Assembly: GCF_003311645.1 (NCBI RefSeq)
Contig: NZ_QEST01000008.1
Coordinates: 1-64,000 of the forward strand
Source of the DNA: Streptomyces sp. PT12
Lineage (GTDB): Bacteria > Actinomycetota > Actinomycetes > Streptomycetales > Streptomycetaceae
Direction of reading: 5' to 3'
Length of the DNA stretch: 64,000 bases
Part shown: one piece after another, positions 9,384 to 19,088 of the stretch
Layout of the letters: every line of letters starts with the position of its first letter
Position numbering within the stretch: position 1 is the stretch's first letter
Notes under the pieces: model-generated
Seen by the model: only the letters and a program-made list of their open reading frames with translations
Databases searched by the model: none
Told to the model about the DNA's origin: nothing
Position numbers and translations under genes: made by a program

Positions 9384-9695
9384 GTGTCGCCTTGTTCGGC
9401 GGCGGGACTGTGGCCCCCTGCCGGAGGCGGCTTCACCGGGGTAGCCGGGGCGGCGGTCGGTGGCGCAAGCGGTTGGGCGGCGGGAACCCCGTGCAGGTGT
9501 TCCAAGACCAACGACACCAGGCGTACCCCGCTGCCCGATCCCGAGCCCGCGCCGCCGCCGTTGGACGAGGACTCGCCGGTCACGGTGATCGTGGGGCGGG
9601 AGTGTCCGCCCGCGGTGCCGCTTGTTCCGTGTCTTGGCTGCCCGGAGCGGGTGCGTGACCGTGCCGCCCGCGTGGGTTCGGGCGGTGGGTCGTGA
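9384..9695 (+). CDS. Possible small protein coupled to the next gene
   Basis: An open frame of 103 codons from a GTG at 9384. Its last 55 codons have about 80 percent GC at the third base and a plausible make-up (acidic Pro-rich stretch, then ECPPAVPLVPCLGCPERVRD with three cysteines). Its TGA overlaps the next gene's GTG as GTGA, a common coupling arrangement here. Against it, no ribosome site is clear and the reverse strand shares the same third positions. The start is uncertain. Confidence 0.35.
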   Translation: MSPCSAAGLWPPAGGGFTGVAGAAVGGASGWAAGTPCRCSKTNDTRRTPLPDPEPAPPPLDEDSPVTVIVGRECPPAVPLVPCLGCPERVRDRAARVGSGGGS

Positions 9696-10096
9696 CGGAG
9701 CGGTGCGCGTCGTGCGGGACGACGGTGCCGCCGCTGGTCGTGGTGGCGGTGCACCATGCCGGGTCGGGGGGCGGGTGGACGCACCGCGCGTGCGTGAGCT
9801 GCCTGGCGCGTGAGCGGCTGATCCCGCTCGCCTTCCACCCGCTGCGCCACGACGGGACGCGGCTGGCGTACCCGGAGATCGTTCCGAGTGAACTGGTGGC
9901 CACGCTCGCGCCGTTGGGCGAGTCCTCCGCGCTCGCCGCCCCGGTCGGGCGGCTGCTGGCCGCCGTGGCCCGCACGAGGGACCGCGCGCTCGACGCCGAC
10001 CAGCGGCACGCCGCCCACGACGCCGCCCGCGCCGCCGTCGCGCGGCTGCGGAAGGCCGCCCGGCGGGGACGCGGCACCGCTCGGGAGGCGCGGTGA
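9692..10096 (+). CDS. Small Cys/His protein, probable zinc-binding
   Basis: 134 residues from a GTG at 9692. The N terminus holds MTERCASCGTT and, about 25 residues on, WTHRACVSCLARE, giving a C-x2-C ... H-x2-C-x2-C pattern that looks like a zinc-binding knuckle. The rest is an Ala/Arg-rich helix, perhaps a coiled coil. Function unknown. It ends 89 bases before the convergent LacI gene. Confidence 0.6.
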   Translation: MTERCASCGTTVPPLVVVAVHHAGSGGGWTHRACVSCLARERLIPLAFHPLRHDGTRLAYPEIVPSELVATLAPLGESSALAAPVGRLLAAVARTRDRALDADQRHAAHDAARAAVARLRKAARRGRGTAREAR

Positions 10097-10185
10097 ACGG
10101 CGCGATCGACCTCTATCTCCGCGCCCCGACCGGGGCAACGACCAGCCGGTCAACGGCCGCTGACGGCGCGCCGGTGCGGTGCGTT

Positions 10186-11265
10186 TCAGGCCGTGTGCCG
10201 GTGGCGCGGGGGCGCGGTGCTGTCGCGGACGACCAGCTCGGTCGCCAGCTCCACGCGCGTCTGGGTCAGCGGCTCGCCCCGCGCCAGCCTGACCACCATC
10301 GTCGCCGCCGTCGCGGCCATCGCGGCGAGGGGCTGGTGAACGGTGGTCAGCGGCGGAACGGTCCACTGCGCCGGGCGCAGGTCGTCGAACCCGACCACGC
10401 TGAGGTCGTCGGGGATGCGCAGCCCCGCCTCGGCCGCCGCCCGGTACACGCCGAGCGCCAGCGCGTCGTTGCACGTGAAGATGGCGGTCGGCGGCTCGGG
10501 CAGGCGCAGCAGGGCCCGCGCGTGCGTCAGGCCCTCCTCGGCGCGGTAGTCGCCGACGCGGACGAGCGCCGGATCCACGGGAACGCCCGCGGTCCCCATC
10601 GCGGTGCGGAAGCCGTCCACGCGGGCCCGGCTGGCCAGGGCGTCCTCGGGCCCCGTGATGACGGCGATGCGCCGGTGCCCGAGCCCGATGAGGTGCCGGG
10701 TGGCGGAGAGCCCGCCGCTCCAGTTGCTCGCGCCGACCGAGGGAGAGGCGTGCGCGGGCTCGCCGTTGGGGTCGACGAGGACGAACGGGATGCCGCGGCC
10801 GCGCAGTTGACGGCTCTGTGTGTCGGTGAGGACCGAGAACACCTCGATGATGCCGGTGGGACGGCGGTAGAGGATGTCCTCGACCCAGCCGAGCCCCGGC
10901 GTCTGGCGGCCTTGCAGCTCGGACAGCACGAGGGCGAGCCGGTGTTCGCGCGCCACCCGCTGGACGCCCTTGATGATCTCGATGTGGTAGGAGTCGCGGA
11001 TCTGGCGGAAGACCAGCTCAAGCACCGCGGCCGGGCGGGCGGCGCGCTTCTGCCGCTGGTGCCCGTAGCGGCGGATGACGTCCTCGACCAGGGCGCGCGT
11101 GCGGGGGGCGACGTCCTCGCGCCCGTTGACCACCTTGGAGACCGTGGCGACCGAGACGCCCACACGGGCGGCGATCTGCGCGCTGGTCAACGGGCCGGTC
11201 GGCGTGCCGGTCACAGGCCCGGTCGGCGTGCCGTCGGCGGGAGTTGACCGGTCTGTCGAGGACAC
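10186..11265 (-). CDS. LacI-family transcriptional regulator
   Basis: 359 residues. After a Thr/Gly/Pro-rich tail (repeated TGTPTGP), the HTH spans about 28-75 (TSAQIAARVGVSVATVSKVVNG), with the hinge helix next. Residues 85-345 form the periplasmic-binding-protein-like sensor domain (GIPFVLVDPNGEP, IFTCNDALALGVYRAA, SVVGFDDL). The family binds sugars and represses catabolic genes. No transporter is next to it, so its target is not evident; it is the only intact LacI gene in the window and could be a candidate for the operator array near 22.1-22.4 kb. The start is the GTG at 11265. Confidence 0.9.
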   Translation of the reverse strand: MSSTDRSTPADGTPTGPVTGTPTGPLTSAQIAARVGVSVATVSKVVNGREDVAPRTRALVEDVIRRYGHQRQKRAARPAAVLELVFRQIRDSYHIEIIKGVQRVAREHRLALVLSELQGRQTPGLGWVEDILYRRPTGIIEVFSVLTDTQSRQLRGRGIPFVLVDPNGEPAHASPSVGASNWSGGLSATRHLIGLGHRRIAVITGPEDALASRARVDGFRTAMGTAGVPVDPALVRVGDYRAEEGLTHARALLRLPEPPTAIFTCNDALALGVYRAAAEAGLRIPDDLSVVGFDDLRPAQWTVPPLTTVHQPLAAMAATAATMVVRLARGEPLTQTRVELATELVVRDSTAPPRHRHTA

Positions 11266-11308
11266 GCCCCAAAGCCTACCCCCGGGCCGTCCACGCGGTC
11301 GCCGAGCG

Positions 11309-12903
11309 TCATACGCGCAGCGCCCACACCGTTCCGCCCTGGTCGAGGACGACCGTCAGGCCGTCGCCCGTCGCGGGGGCGCTCACATCGGTGCTGTCGA
11401 ACTGGCCCGTCCAGCGCTCGCGCCCGTCCTCCGCGTCGAGGATCCGCACGGTGGTCCAGCGCCGGAACACCCGCTCGTCCTTGGTGCGGTAGAGCACGGC
11501 GAACGCGTCGGTGGTCCGCACCGCGCCTGTGTCCCCGGCGTCGTCGCGCCAGCGCTCCGCGCCGTCGGCGGCGGCCAGGCACACCGTCGCCTCCCCGGTG
11601 GACAGGACGAACGCGCCCGGCACGCTCGCCACGCGGCCGTCCTCGCCGTAGGCGCCTTCGTAGGTCCACCGCGGCTCGCCCGTGAGCGCGTCCACGGCGG
11701 TCGGCCGCTCGCGTTCCCCCGCGAGCGGCGGCAGGAGCACGGTGGTGTCCGCCACCAGCGACTCCAGGGGCGGCAGGGGCGCGCCGAACTCGGGCTCATC
11801 CCGCAGGAAGGGGCCGCGCCACACCGCCTCGCCCGTGTCCGCGTGGCGGAAGACGAGGTCGGGGCCGTTGTCGCCGGACTCGTACACCAGGATGTCCTCG
11901 CCGACGGCGAGCCCGGGGCCGCCCGTCGGGAACAGGTCGGGGCGTTCCCACACCTGCTCGCCCGTCTCGCCGAACAGCGCCCTGCCGCCGTCGAGCAGCA
12001 CCAGATCGCCCGCCGCCGTGAACGTGTCGCCGTCCTCCGTCCACCGCAGGTCGCCGGTGCGCGCGTCGCTCGCGGACACCAGCCGGTCCTCGGCCTTGAG
12101 CAGCAGGCCGCTCGGCCCGTGCAGGTCGAGGCCCGCGTCGAGGGGGACCGAGGGATGCCCCAGGCGCTCGCCGCTGGCCGCGTCGAGGTGGTGCAGCGTG
12201 AGATGGGAGTCGTCGGGGCCCTGGGTCAGGGCGAGCAGGGTGCCGCCGACGACGACGAAGCGCGTGTCCCTGACCCAGAGCGCGTCGAGCGGGACCTCCC
12301 ACAGGGGCTCGCCGCCCGCCACGTCGAACGCGTGGAGCACGGCGTTGTCCCGGTAGTAGTCGCCCGAGGCCACAAAGCAGCGCTCGTCGGCCACGAGGAC
12401 GTCGTGGCCCGAGTTGTTGCGCACATCGACATGGCTGAGGTGCCGTGACCAGGCGACGGGGTCCTTGCTCGGGTCGCCCGTCAGATACAGGGCCGCCGAG
12501 CCGCCCGCCACCGCGAGCGCGGCGGCCGACGCGTGCCGCTCGCGCGCCTCCTTGGCCAGCAGCCGCAGGATCAGGCGGTCCCATGCCGCGGGGACGCCGG
12601 GCGCGATGGCGCTCGGCGCCGGGGGAGGGTCGTTGAGGTGCGCCGTGAGGTAGCCGACGGCGTCGGGCGCGGTGAACGGCATGCGCCCGGTCAGCAGCTC
12701 GAACAGCACACAGCCGAGCGCCTACAGGTCGCTGCGCCGCTCCGGGTGCCCGCGCGCCTGCTCGGGCGCCATGTACGCCGCCGTGCCCACCATGAACCCC
12801 GTGTGCGTCAGCCGGTCCCCGGTGACCGAAGGGTCGGCGGCGCGGGCGATGCCGAAGTCCAGCACCTTCACGCCGCCCTGGTCCGTTCGCCGCAGGGCGG
12901 TCG
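11309..12903 (-). pseudogene. Decayed Ser/Thr protein kinase with beta-propeller tail
   Basis: The reading frame preserves the second half of a Hanks-type kinase: [14 protein letters not shown] (DFG loop), [17 protein letters not shown]-stop-ALGCVLFELLTGRMPF. The codon normally Tyr is TAG (12722-12724), and the ATP-binding lobe and HRD loop are absent. The frame stops resembling a kinase upstream of LRRTDQGG at about 12900. After LRLLAKEARERHASAAAL the usual linker is missing, and the frame jumps into a short hydrophobic piece and a long PQQ/WD-like repeat domain (about 370 residues to VWALRV). At least three lesions, so not functional; the propeller part alone might be expressed from an internal ATG at 12709. 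Confidence 0.85.
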
Positions 12904-12993
12904 CGTGGCGGAGGGGCGGCGGCGGTGTTTCCCTGAAGGTCGACGGGCGGTGTGAGCAACGGCAGGCGCCGCGGGCGAGAGGCGGTGAGCGCG

Positions 12994-13824
12994 GTGGAGC
13001 ATCCGATCGTGGTCGGAGTGGACGGCTCGGATCCGAGCCTCGACGCGGTCGACTGGGCCGTTGACGCGGCGGCGCGCCACGGGCACGCGCTGCGCACGGT
13101 CCACGGCTCCCTGTGGAACCGCTACGAGGCGACCACCCCCTCGGCGTCCGTGGACCGCGCGGCGGGCGACGTCATGGGGCACGACATCGCCTCCGTGGCC
13201 GAGAGCCGCGCGCGGGCGCGCCGCGACGATGTCGCCGTCAGCTGCGAGGTGTTCGCCGACGACCCGGTCGATGTGCTGGTCGCGGAGAGCGACGAGGCGT
13301 CGATGGTCGTGGTCGGCAACCGCGGCCGCGGCCCCCTCATGGGCGCCCTGCTCGGCTCGACGGGCCTGGGCGTCGCCGCGCGGGCGAGGTGCCCCGTCGT
13401 CGTGGTCCGCGGCGCGGCGGCCAACCGCGGGACCCGCAACGGAACGGTGCTGCTCGCCCTCGACGGCACGCCACAGGGGCTGCGGGCCGCCCAGTTCGCG
13501 TTCGACGACGCCAGGACGCGCGGCAGCGACATCTCGGCCGTGCACGTCAGGTCGCCCGAGCGGGCCGCGCCCGATGGCCAGGAGCGCGACCTCCTCGACG
13601 AGGCGCTCGCGGCCGCCTCCGGCACATCGGACGTGCCCGTGCGCCTCGAGACGCTGGAGGACAGCCCCCGCCACGCCCTGCTCGCCGCGGCCGACGAGGC
13701 CGACCTCCTCGTGCTCGGCGCCCACCGGCGGCGATCCGGCGTCCCCGGGCTCCAGCTCGGCCTGCTCAGCCACGCCCTCCTGAGCACATCCCCCTGCCCG
13801 GTCGCCGTCGTCCCCGAGGCTTGA
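12994..13824 (+). CDS. Universal stress protein, two Usp domains
   Basis: 276 residues with tandem Usp folds. The first begins [14 protein letters not shown] and ends [18 protein letters not shown], the G-2x-G-9x-G(S/T) ATP-binding pattern. The second begins [14 protein letters not shown] and is more diverged ([13 protein letters not shown]). I chose the GTG at 12994, five bases after GGTGAG and right at the conserved start; in-frame GTGs at 12952 and 12985 are alternatives. Such proteins accumulate in hypoxic or stationary actinobacteria. It abuts the dead kinase fragment on its left and converges with PEP synthase. Confidence 0.88.
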   Translation: MEHPIVVGVDGSDPSLDAVDWAVDAAARHGHALRTVHGSLWNRYEATTPSASVDRAAGDVMGHDIASVAESRARARRDDVAVSCEVFADDPVDVLVAESDEASMVVVGNRGRGPLMGALLGSTGLGVAARARCPVVVVRGAAANRGTRNGTVLLALDGTPQGLRAAQFAFDDARTRGSDISAVHVRSPERAAPDGQERDLLDEALAAASGTSDVPVRLETLEDSPRHALLAAADEADLLVLGAHRRRSGVPGLQLGLLSHALLSTSPCPVAVVPEA

Positions 13825-13865
13825 GCCCGACGCGTGAGGTGGCTCCCGCGGAGGCGAAGCCGCGA

Positions 13866-13925
13866 CCGCCGGTCGCCGTGCCGCCGGTCGCCGTGCCGCC
13901 GGTCGCCGTGCCGCCGGTCGCGTTC
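13866..13925. repeat. 15-bp tandem repeat, four copies
   Basis: CCGCCGGTCGCCGTG repeated three times exactly plus a fourth changed at its end, between the convergent USP and PEP synthase genes and running into the stop codon of the latter. Confidence 0.9.
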
Positions 13926-16359
13926 ACGCCGCGCGGCGCCCGCGCCCGCCGCGCCCCGCGCGCCCCATGCGCCGCTCCGCCCGCGCCACATGGTCCTTGA
14001 CGGCCAGAAAGCTGTCGGGCGACACCGAGATCGAGTCGATCCCCGACTCGACCAGGAAACGCGCGAAGTCCGGGTCGTCGCTCGGGCGCTGGCCGCACAG
14101 GCCGACCTTGCGCCGCCGCGCGTGGGCGGCGTCGATCAGCGCCTCCACGCTCCGCGCGAGCGCCGGGTCGCGCTCGTCGAACAGCGGCGCGAGCCGTTCG
14201 GAGTCGCGGTCCACGCCCAGGGTGAGCTGCGTCAGGTCGTTGCTGCCGATGGAGAAGCCGTCGAACCGGTCGGCGAACCGGTCAGCCGAGATGATGTTCG
14301 ACGGGATCTCGGCCATCACATAGGTCTCCAGGCCCCTCTCGCCCCGCCGCAGCCCGTGCTCGGCCATCGTCCGCAGCACCTGGTCCGCCTCCCCCGCGGT
14401 GCGGCAGAACGGGATCATCACCACCACGTTGTCCAGCCCCATATCCTCCCGCACCCGGCGCACGGCGCGGCACTCCAGGCCGAAGCCGTCCCGATACCCC
14501 TCGCTGTAGTACCGGCTCGCGCCACGCCAGCCCAGCATGGGGTTCTCCTCCGCGGGCTCGAACGCGGCGCCGCCCACGAGCTGGGCGTACTCGTTCGTCT
14601 TGAAGTCGCTCATGCGGACGATCACCGGGCGCGGCCACCACGCCGCGGCGATCCTGCCGATGCCATAGGCCAGCTGCTCCACGAAGAACGCCGCCTTGTC
14701 CCGGTAGCCGCGCGTCAGCTCCTCGATGCGGGCGCGCGCCGCGTCGTCCGTGAGGTCGTCGAAGTGGACCAGGGCCATCGGGTGGATCTTGATGAGGTTG
14801 TTGACGACGAACTCCATGCGGGCCAGGCCCACGCCGTCCGCGGGGAGCCGCCACCAGCGGAACGCGGCCGATGGATGGGCGATGTTGAGCATCACCGACG
14901 TCTGCGTCCCCGGAACGGACCCGAGGTCGATCTCGCGCTCCTCGAAGTCCAGCGCGCCCGGATAGACCCGGCCCTCCTCCCCCTCCGCGCACGACACCGT
15001 CACCGTGCGGCCGTCCCCGAGCGCGCGGCGCGCGCCGCCCGCGCCGACCACGGCGGTGACCCCCAGCTCCCTGCTGACGATGGCGGCGTGCGACGTGCGC
15101 CCGCCGTGCTCGGTGACGATGGCCGCGGCCCGTTTCATCACGGGCTCCCAGTCGGGGTCCGTGGCCCGCGTGACCAGCACCGCGCCCTCCACGAACCGGT
15201 CGATCTCGCTCGCGTCGGCCAGCGCGCACACCGTTCCCGTGGCGATGGCGTCGCCGACGGCCAGGCCACGGACCAGGGGCTCGGCGCGTTCGTTCAGCCG
15301 ATACGAGCGCAGCGTGCCCGTCGAACGCCTGGCCTGAACGGTCTCGGGGCGGGCCTGCACGACGAACAGGTCGCCGCTCGGCCCGTCCTTGGCCCACTCC
15401 AGGTCCATCGGGCAGCCGTAGTGGTCCTCGACCGCCACCGCCCACCGGGCGAGCTGAAGGATCTCCGCGTCGTCGAGGACCGCCGCCTCGCGCTCCGCCG
15501 CGCCGGTCTCCACCGTCTCGGTGGGCGAGGCGGCCGATTCGCCGTAGACGACCTTGGTCAGCTTGCCGCCGATCGTGCGCGAGATGACGGGGGTGAGGTC
15601 GTCCCGGCCGAGCAGCGGCTTGAACACCTGGTACTCGTCCGGGTCCACCGTCCCCGCCACGACGGACTCGCCGAGCCCCGGCGCGGCGTTGATCAGCACC
15701 GTGCGCGGAAAGCCGCTGTCGGTGTCGAGCGTGAACATCACCCCGGCCCCCGCCAGATCCGAGCGGACCATCTGCTGCACCCCGACGGACAGGCCGACGC
15801 GCAGATGGTCGAACCCGTGGTGCTCCCGATAGCTGATCGAACGGTCCGTGAACAGGGAGGCATACGAGCGCCTGCATGCGTCGATGAGCGCGTCCTCGCC
15901 CGTGATGTTGAGGAACGTCTCCTGCTGACCGGCGAAGCTGGCCTCCGGAAGGTCCTCGGCCGTCGCGCTGCTGCGCACGGCGACATCCGGGTCCCGCCGG
16001 GACAGGCGCGCCGAGAGCTCCCGGTACGCCGCGCGGATCGCACGCTCCAGATCGGCCGGAACGTGCCCGCCCAGCACCATGCGCCGCACATCGGCGCCGA
16101 CGGCGGACAGGTCATCGCCGTGCCGCAGCGCGTCGATCCGCTCCGCTACGCGGCCGCGCAGGTCGTTCGCGTCGAGGAAGTCCCCGTAGGCCCGCGCGGT
16201 GACGGCGAAGCCCATGGGCACGCGCAGCCCCCGCGACACCAGGTGCTTCAGCATCTCGCCCAGCGAGGCGTTCTTGCCGCCGACCAGCGCCACGTCGTCG
16301 GAGGACAGGGAGTCCAGCCACCGCACCCTGGGGTCGGCGGCGTCTCGGTCATCCGTCAC
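13924..16359 (-). CDS. ppsA: Phosphoenolpyruvate synthase
   Basis: 811 residues; makes PEP from pyruvate and ATP, with AMP and phosphate released. The N-terminal ATP-grasp domain has LVGGKNASLGEML and RSSATAEDLPEASFAGQQ. The phosphohistidine domain has TEHGGRTSHAAIVSRELG (His near residue 424). The C-terminal barrel has MLGWRGASRY, IGSNDLTQLTLGVDRDS and KVGLCGQRPSD with the catalytic Cys. The GTG at 16359 follows GGAGGAG. It is the second PEP-forming enzyme in 16 kb and is divergent from a TetR gene. The last residues are a basic Gly/Arg tail. Confidence 0.93.
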   Translation of the reverse strand: MTDDRDAADPRVRWLDSLSSDDVALVGGKNASLGEMLKHLVSRGLRVPMGFAVTARAYGDFLDANDLRGRVAERIDALRHGDDLSAVGADVRRMVLGGHVPADLERAIRAAYRELSARLSRRDPDVAVRSSATAEDLPEASFAGQQETFLNITGEDALIDACRRSYASLFTDRSISYREHHGFDHLRVGLSVGVQQMVRSDLAGAGVMFTLDTDSGFPRTVLINAAPGLGESVVAGTVDPDEYQVFKPLLGRDDLTPVISRTIGGKLTKVVYGESAASPTETVETGAAEREAAVLDDAEILQLARWAVAVEDHYGCPMDLEWAKDGPSGDLFVVQARPETVQARRSTGTLRSYRLNERAEPLVRGLAVGDAIATGTVCALADASEIDRFVEGAVLVTRATDPDWEPVMKRAAAIVTEHGGRTSHAAIVSRELGVTAVVGAGGARRALGDGRTVTVSCAEGEEGRVYPGALDFEEREIDLGSVPGTQTSVMLNIAHPSAAFRWWRLPADGVGLARMEFVVNNLIKIHPMALVHFDDLTDDAARARIEELTRGYRDKAAFFVEQLAYGIGRIAAAWWPRPVIVRMSDFKTNEYAQLVGGAAFEPAEENPMLGWRGASRYYSEGYRDGFGLECRAVRRVREDMGLDNVVVMIPFCRTAGEADQVLRTMAEHGLRRGERGLETYVMAEIPSNIISADRFADRFDGFSIGSNDLTQLTLGVDRDSERLAPLFDERDPALARSVEALIDAAHARRRKVGLCGQRPSDDPDFARFLVESGIDSISVSPDSFLAVKDHVARAERRMGRAGRGGRGRRAA

Positions 16360-16534
16360 GGCTCCTCCGAAGCGCCCGATATGTCGCGTTGTGCCCGAGT
16401 TTCCGCGGGTCCGGCGTCCAAACACCGGCCGGTCCCCCGGGTTCCCGCCGCCCGCCGCGTCCGAGCCCTTCCGTTGCACGGGCGCCCGCGTGTCACTTAC
16501 TGTCACGCTGTCATGTCGGCACGCGGTGTGCGGG

Positions 16535-16592
16535 CGTGTGTGGGCGCGTGAGTGGGCGCGGGCGTGGGCGTGAGCGTGGGCGTGAGCGGAGG
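16535..16592. repeat. GTGGGCGTGAGC-type repeats before the TetR gene
   Basis: Imperfect 6- and 12-base repeats of GTGGGCGTGAGC type in the 241-base region between PEP synthase and the TetR gene, ending just before the latter's GGAGG. No clear operator palindrome was found there. Confidence 0.6.
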
Positions 16593-16600
16593 CGATCGGC

Positions 16601-17308
16601 ATGGCGTCGTCCAAGCGCGGCGCGGGCGGGACGAGCGAGCAACGGCGCCACCGCCTGCGCCTTGAGATCTCCCGCGCGGCGGCCCGCCTGTTCTGGGAAC
16701 AGGGCGTCGACGCGACGAGCGGCGACCAGATCGCCGAAGCCGTCGGCCTGTCGACCCGCACGATCTGGCGCCACTTCCGCAGCAAGGAGAGCTGCGCCGA
16801 GCCGATCGTCAGGCGCGGCGTCGAGTGGGAGCTGGCCGCATTGCGCGGCTGGCCGCCGCATCTCTCGATCGAGGAGCACATCGCCGCCGAGAGCGCCAGG
16901 CGCCGCCGCGAGGCCGACGCCGACGCCGAGGCCGAGGCCGAGGCCGAGGCCGACGCCGACGAGAGCGGCGACGCCACGCTCGCGCGGCGCATGGTCCTGC
17001 TGGCCGACCGGGAGCCCGCGCTGCGCACCGCCTGGCTCATGGCCTGCGACCAGGTGGAACGCGAGATGGCCGGGATCATCGCGCGCCGCCTCGGCCTTCG
17101 GGCCGACGACCTCCAGGTGCGCCTGCACGCCGCGGCGGCCTCGGCCGCGCTGCGCGTCGTCAACGAGGACATCGGCGCCGCGCTCCTCGCGGGCACCGAC
17201 CCGGGCGAGCTGGCCGACACCCCCGAACGCGTCGCCGACGCCATCCGCGGGGCCACCGCGGGCGCCGTCGGGGACCCGGTCGACGAGACGTCCCCCACCG
17301 CGGGGTGA
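16601..17308 (+). CDS. TetR-family transcriptional regulator
   Basis: 235 residues from an ATG preceded by GGAGGCGATCGGC. The HTH is at about 20-65 (ISRAAARLFWEQG, IAEAVGLSTRTIWRHFRSKE), typical of TetR. The C-terminal ligand domain (about 125-225) is unassigned. Between them a DADAEAEAEAEADADE run, encoded by GAGGCC-type repeats, lengthens a helix or linker. Divergent from PEP synthase and possibly regulating it or itself; the inducer is unknown. Confidence 0.88.
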   Translation: MASSKRGAGGTSEQRRHRLRLEISRAAARLFWEQGVDATSGDQIAEAVGLSTRTIWRHFRSKESCAEPIVRRGVEWELAALRGWPPHLSIEEHIAAESARRRREADADAEAEAEAEADADESGDATLARRMVLLADREPALRTAWLMACDQVEREMAGIIARRLGLRADDLQVRLHAAAASAALRVVNEDIGAALLAGTDPGELADTPERVADAIRGATAGAVGDPVDETSPTAG

Positions 17309-17325
17309 GGCCGCGCGGCCGAGCT

Positions 17326-17386
17326 GGCCTTCCGAGCTGGGCCTTCCGAGACTGGGCCTTCCGAGCTGGGTCTTTCGAGACTGGCG
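17326..17386. repeat. Degenerate 15-bp tandem repeat after TetR stop
   Basis: About four copies of a GAGCTGGGCCTTCC-type unit, with variation, begin 18 bases after the TetR stop codon. Non-coding. Confidence 0.7.
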
Positions 17387-17524
17387 TGGAGGTGTGGAGG
17401 TTGCGAAACCTCTCGGCGCGTCCGTGCGTCTCCTGGGGCAGGAGAGCGAGCCCTTGCCAGGCTTGTCACTAAGTGACATCCTCTGGGGGCGCCAGCCGTT
17501 ACCCAAGGGGGTTGACCTATCTCG

Positions 17525-17968
17525 ATGGGCCACATAGACACGCAGCTCCAGCAGGCGCCCGACGTCGCGGCATCGCCCGCGACGCCCGACGACGCGAAGC
17601 CGTTCGGCTCCCGCGCCCCGAGGTTTGTGAAGAGCTCCCGCGCCCTCCACCTGGGCTGGCAGGTCTGTGTGTTCCTCGTCGGCCTCGTGGTCGTCGTGAT
17701 TGGCGTGATCATGCTGCCGTTCCCGGGGCCAGGCTGGCTGGTGATCTTCGCGGGCATGGCGATCTGGGGCACCGAGTTCGTGTGGGCCCAGCTGGTGCTG
17801 CGATGGACCAAGCGCAAGGTCGCCCAGGCCGCACAGCGCGCCCTCGACCCCGCGGTGCGCCGCCGCAACATCGCCCTGACCGTGGTGGGCGGCGTCATCT
17901 GCGCCGTGCTGCTCTCGGTGTACGTGTGGCAGTTCGGCATCGTGATGCCCTGGGAGATCAGCGACTGA
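17525..17968 (+). CDS. PGPGW / TIGR02611-type membrane protein
   Basis: 147 residues. A hydrophilic N terminus precedes paired hydrophobic segments (about 45-85) with the family hallmark FPGPGWLVIFAGMAIWGTEF, then a basic helix and a final transmembrane helix (about 118-138). The family is widespread in actinobacteria and of unknown function, often annotated putative transmembrane protein PGPGW. The ATG at 17525 lies about 10 bases after a GGGGG run. Confidence 0.85.
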   Translation: MGHIDTQLQQAPDVAASPATPDDAKPFGSRAPRFVKSSRALHLGWQVCVFLVGLVVVVIGVIMLPFPGPGWLVIFAGMAIWGTEFVWAQLVLRWTKRKVAQAAQRALDPAVRRRNIALTVVGGVICAVLLSVYVWQFGIVMPWEISD

Positions 17969-18029
17969 CCGCCCACGGCGGCCACGGCGCACGCGGCGCT
18001 ACGGGCTCCGGGGCGTGTGCGGCATGCCG

Positions 18030-18530
18030 TTCGCGTGGTGAGGTCGTCGTCCATGGCGGGCCTGAGCACGCGGCACGGGGACCCGACCGCCACGGTCATC
18101 GGCGGGATATCGCGGCTGACGACGCTCCCCGCGCCGATGACCGACCCGTACCCATGCGGACGCCGGGCAGGACCACCGCGTTGCTGCCGATCCGGGCCCT
18201 GTCCTCGATCACAATGGGCTCGGAGAACCGCGCGAAGTCCACGCGCCGCGCGGGATGCACCGGGTGCCCCGTCGTGGTGAGCGTCACGCTCGGCGCGATC
18301 ACGACGCCGTCGCCTATGCGGATGTCCACGTCGTCGACACATGTGAGGTTGACGTTGCCGAAGAAGTCGTCGCCGATGTGGACGTTGCTCCCGAACCCCG
18401 CGTGGAACGGCGGCAGCAGCACCGCACGTTCCCCCACCGTCCCGAAGATCGCGACCAGCAGCGCGCGCCGCCTGGCCGCGTCGCCGGGCGGCGTGTGGTG
18501 GTAGGCGAAGATCTCGTCGGCGCGGCGCAC
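18030..18530 (-). pseudogene. Frameshifted maltose/galactoside O-acetyltransferase
   Basis: From a GTG at 18530 the frame reads RADEIFAYHHTPPGDAARRR and then the left-handed beta-helix repeats of a CoA-dependent sugar acetyltransferase: NVHIGDDFFGNVNLTCVDD, IRIGDGVVIAPSVTLTTTGH, IGSNAVVLPGVRMG. One base is missing near 18155; the next frame continues YGSVIGAGSVVSRDIPP and SPCRVLRPAM. The usual first 20 or so residues are also absent, and the shifted frame has no stop of its own before it runs antisense to the PGPGW gene. The enzyme is therefore broken unless the sequence has an error. Confidence 0.85.
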
Positions 18531-18668
18531 GCACCCGACGCCACTCCCCCGTCGTGCCCCCCCGCGCCGCAGGCGGTTGCCTTCTGGGTTCCGGGGGAAC
18601 CCGGTGCGCCGAGGTATGCGTGTCCGGTGGCCGGTCGGGTCGCCGCGTTCCCTCGTGAGGAGAGGCCC

Positions 18669-19088
18669 ATGGCACAGCAGGTTCGGGACATCATGACGGC
18701 CGACCCGGTGGTGGTGACGCCGCAGGCGTCGGTCATCGACGTCGCGCAGCGGATGCGCACCGAGGACATCGGCTCCGTGCTCGTCGTCGAGAACGGCGCG
18801 CTGCGGGGCCTGGTCACCGACCGCGACCTGGTCGTGCGGATCCTCGCCGAGGGCGGGGCCGTCACCGACCGGCCGGTGAGCGAGGCGTGCAGCGAGGAAC
18901 TGCTCACCGTCGCGCCCGACGACGACGTGCGGCAGGCGCTGTCGCTCGTGCGCGGGCGGGCCGTGCGGCGCCTTCCCGTCGTGGAGAACGAGCGCCCCAT
19001 CGGCATCGTCTCCCTCGGCGACCTGGCCGTGGAGCGCGACCCGGGGTCGGCGCTGAGCGACATCAGCGCCGCCAGCCCCAACGAGTAG
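18669..19088 (+). CDS. CBS-pair domain protein
   Basis: 139 residues, essentially two CBS motifs. The first is VRDIMTADPVVVTPQASVID to GLVTDRDLVVRILA; the second is LLTVAPDDDVRQALSLV to GIVSLGDLAVE. Such stand-alone CBS pairs bind adenine nucleotides and are part of hypoxia/dormancy responses in actinobacteria. The ATG at 18669 follows GAGGAGAGG. The C-terminal SPNE and stop codon lie inside a tandem repeat, so the tail length may vary between strains. Confidence 0.9.
   Translation: MAQQVRDIMTADPVVVTPQASVIDVAQRMRTEDIGSVLVVENGALRGLVTDRDLVVRILAEGGAVTDRPVSEACSEELLTVAPDDDVRQALSLVRGRAVRRLPVVENERPIGIVSLGDLAVERDPGSALSDISAASPNE

Noticed and set aside
13924-18675. A 1,583-codon open frame on the minus strand
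   Set aside because: It is PEP synthase plus chance-open antisense and intergenic sequence; only 13924-16359 matches a protein family and has a ribosome site.
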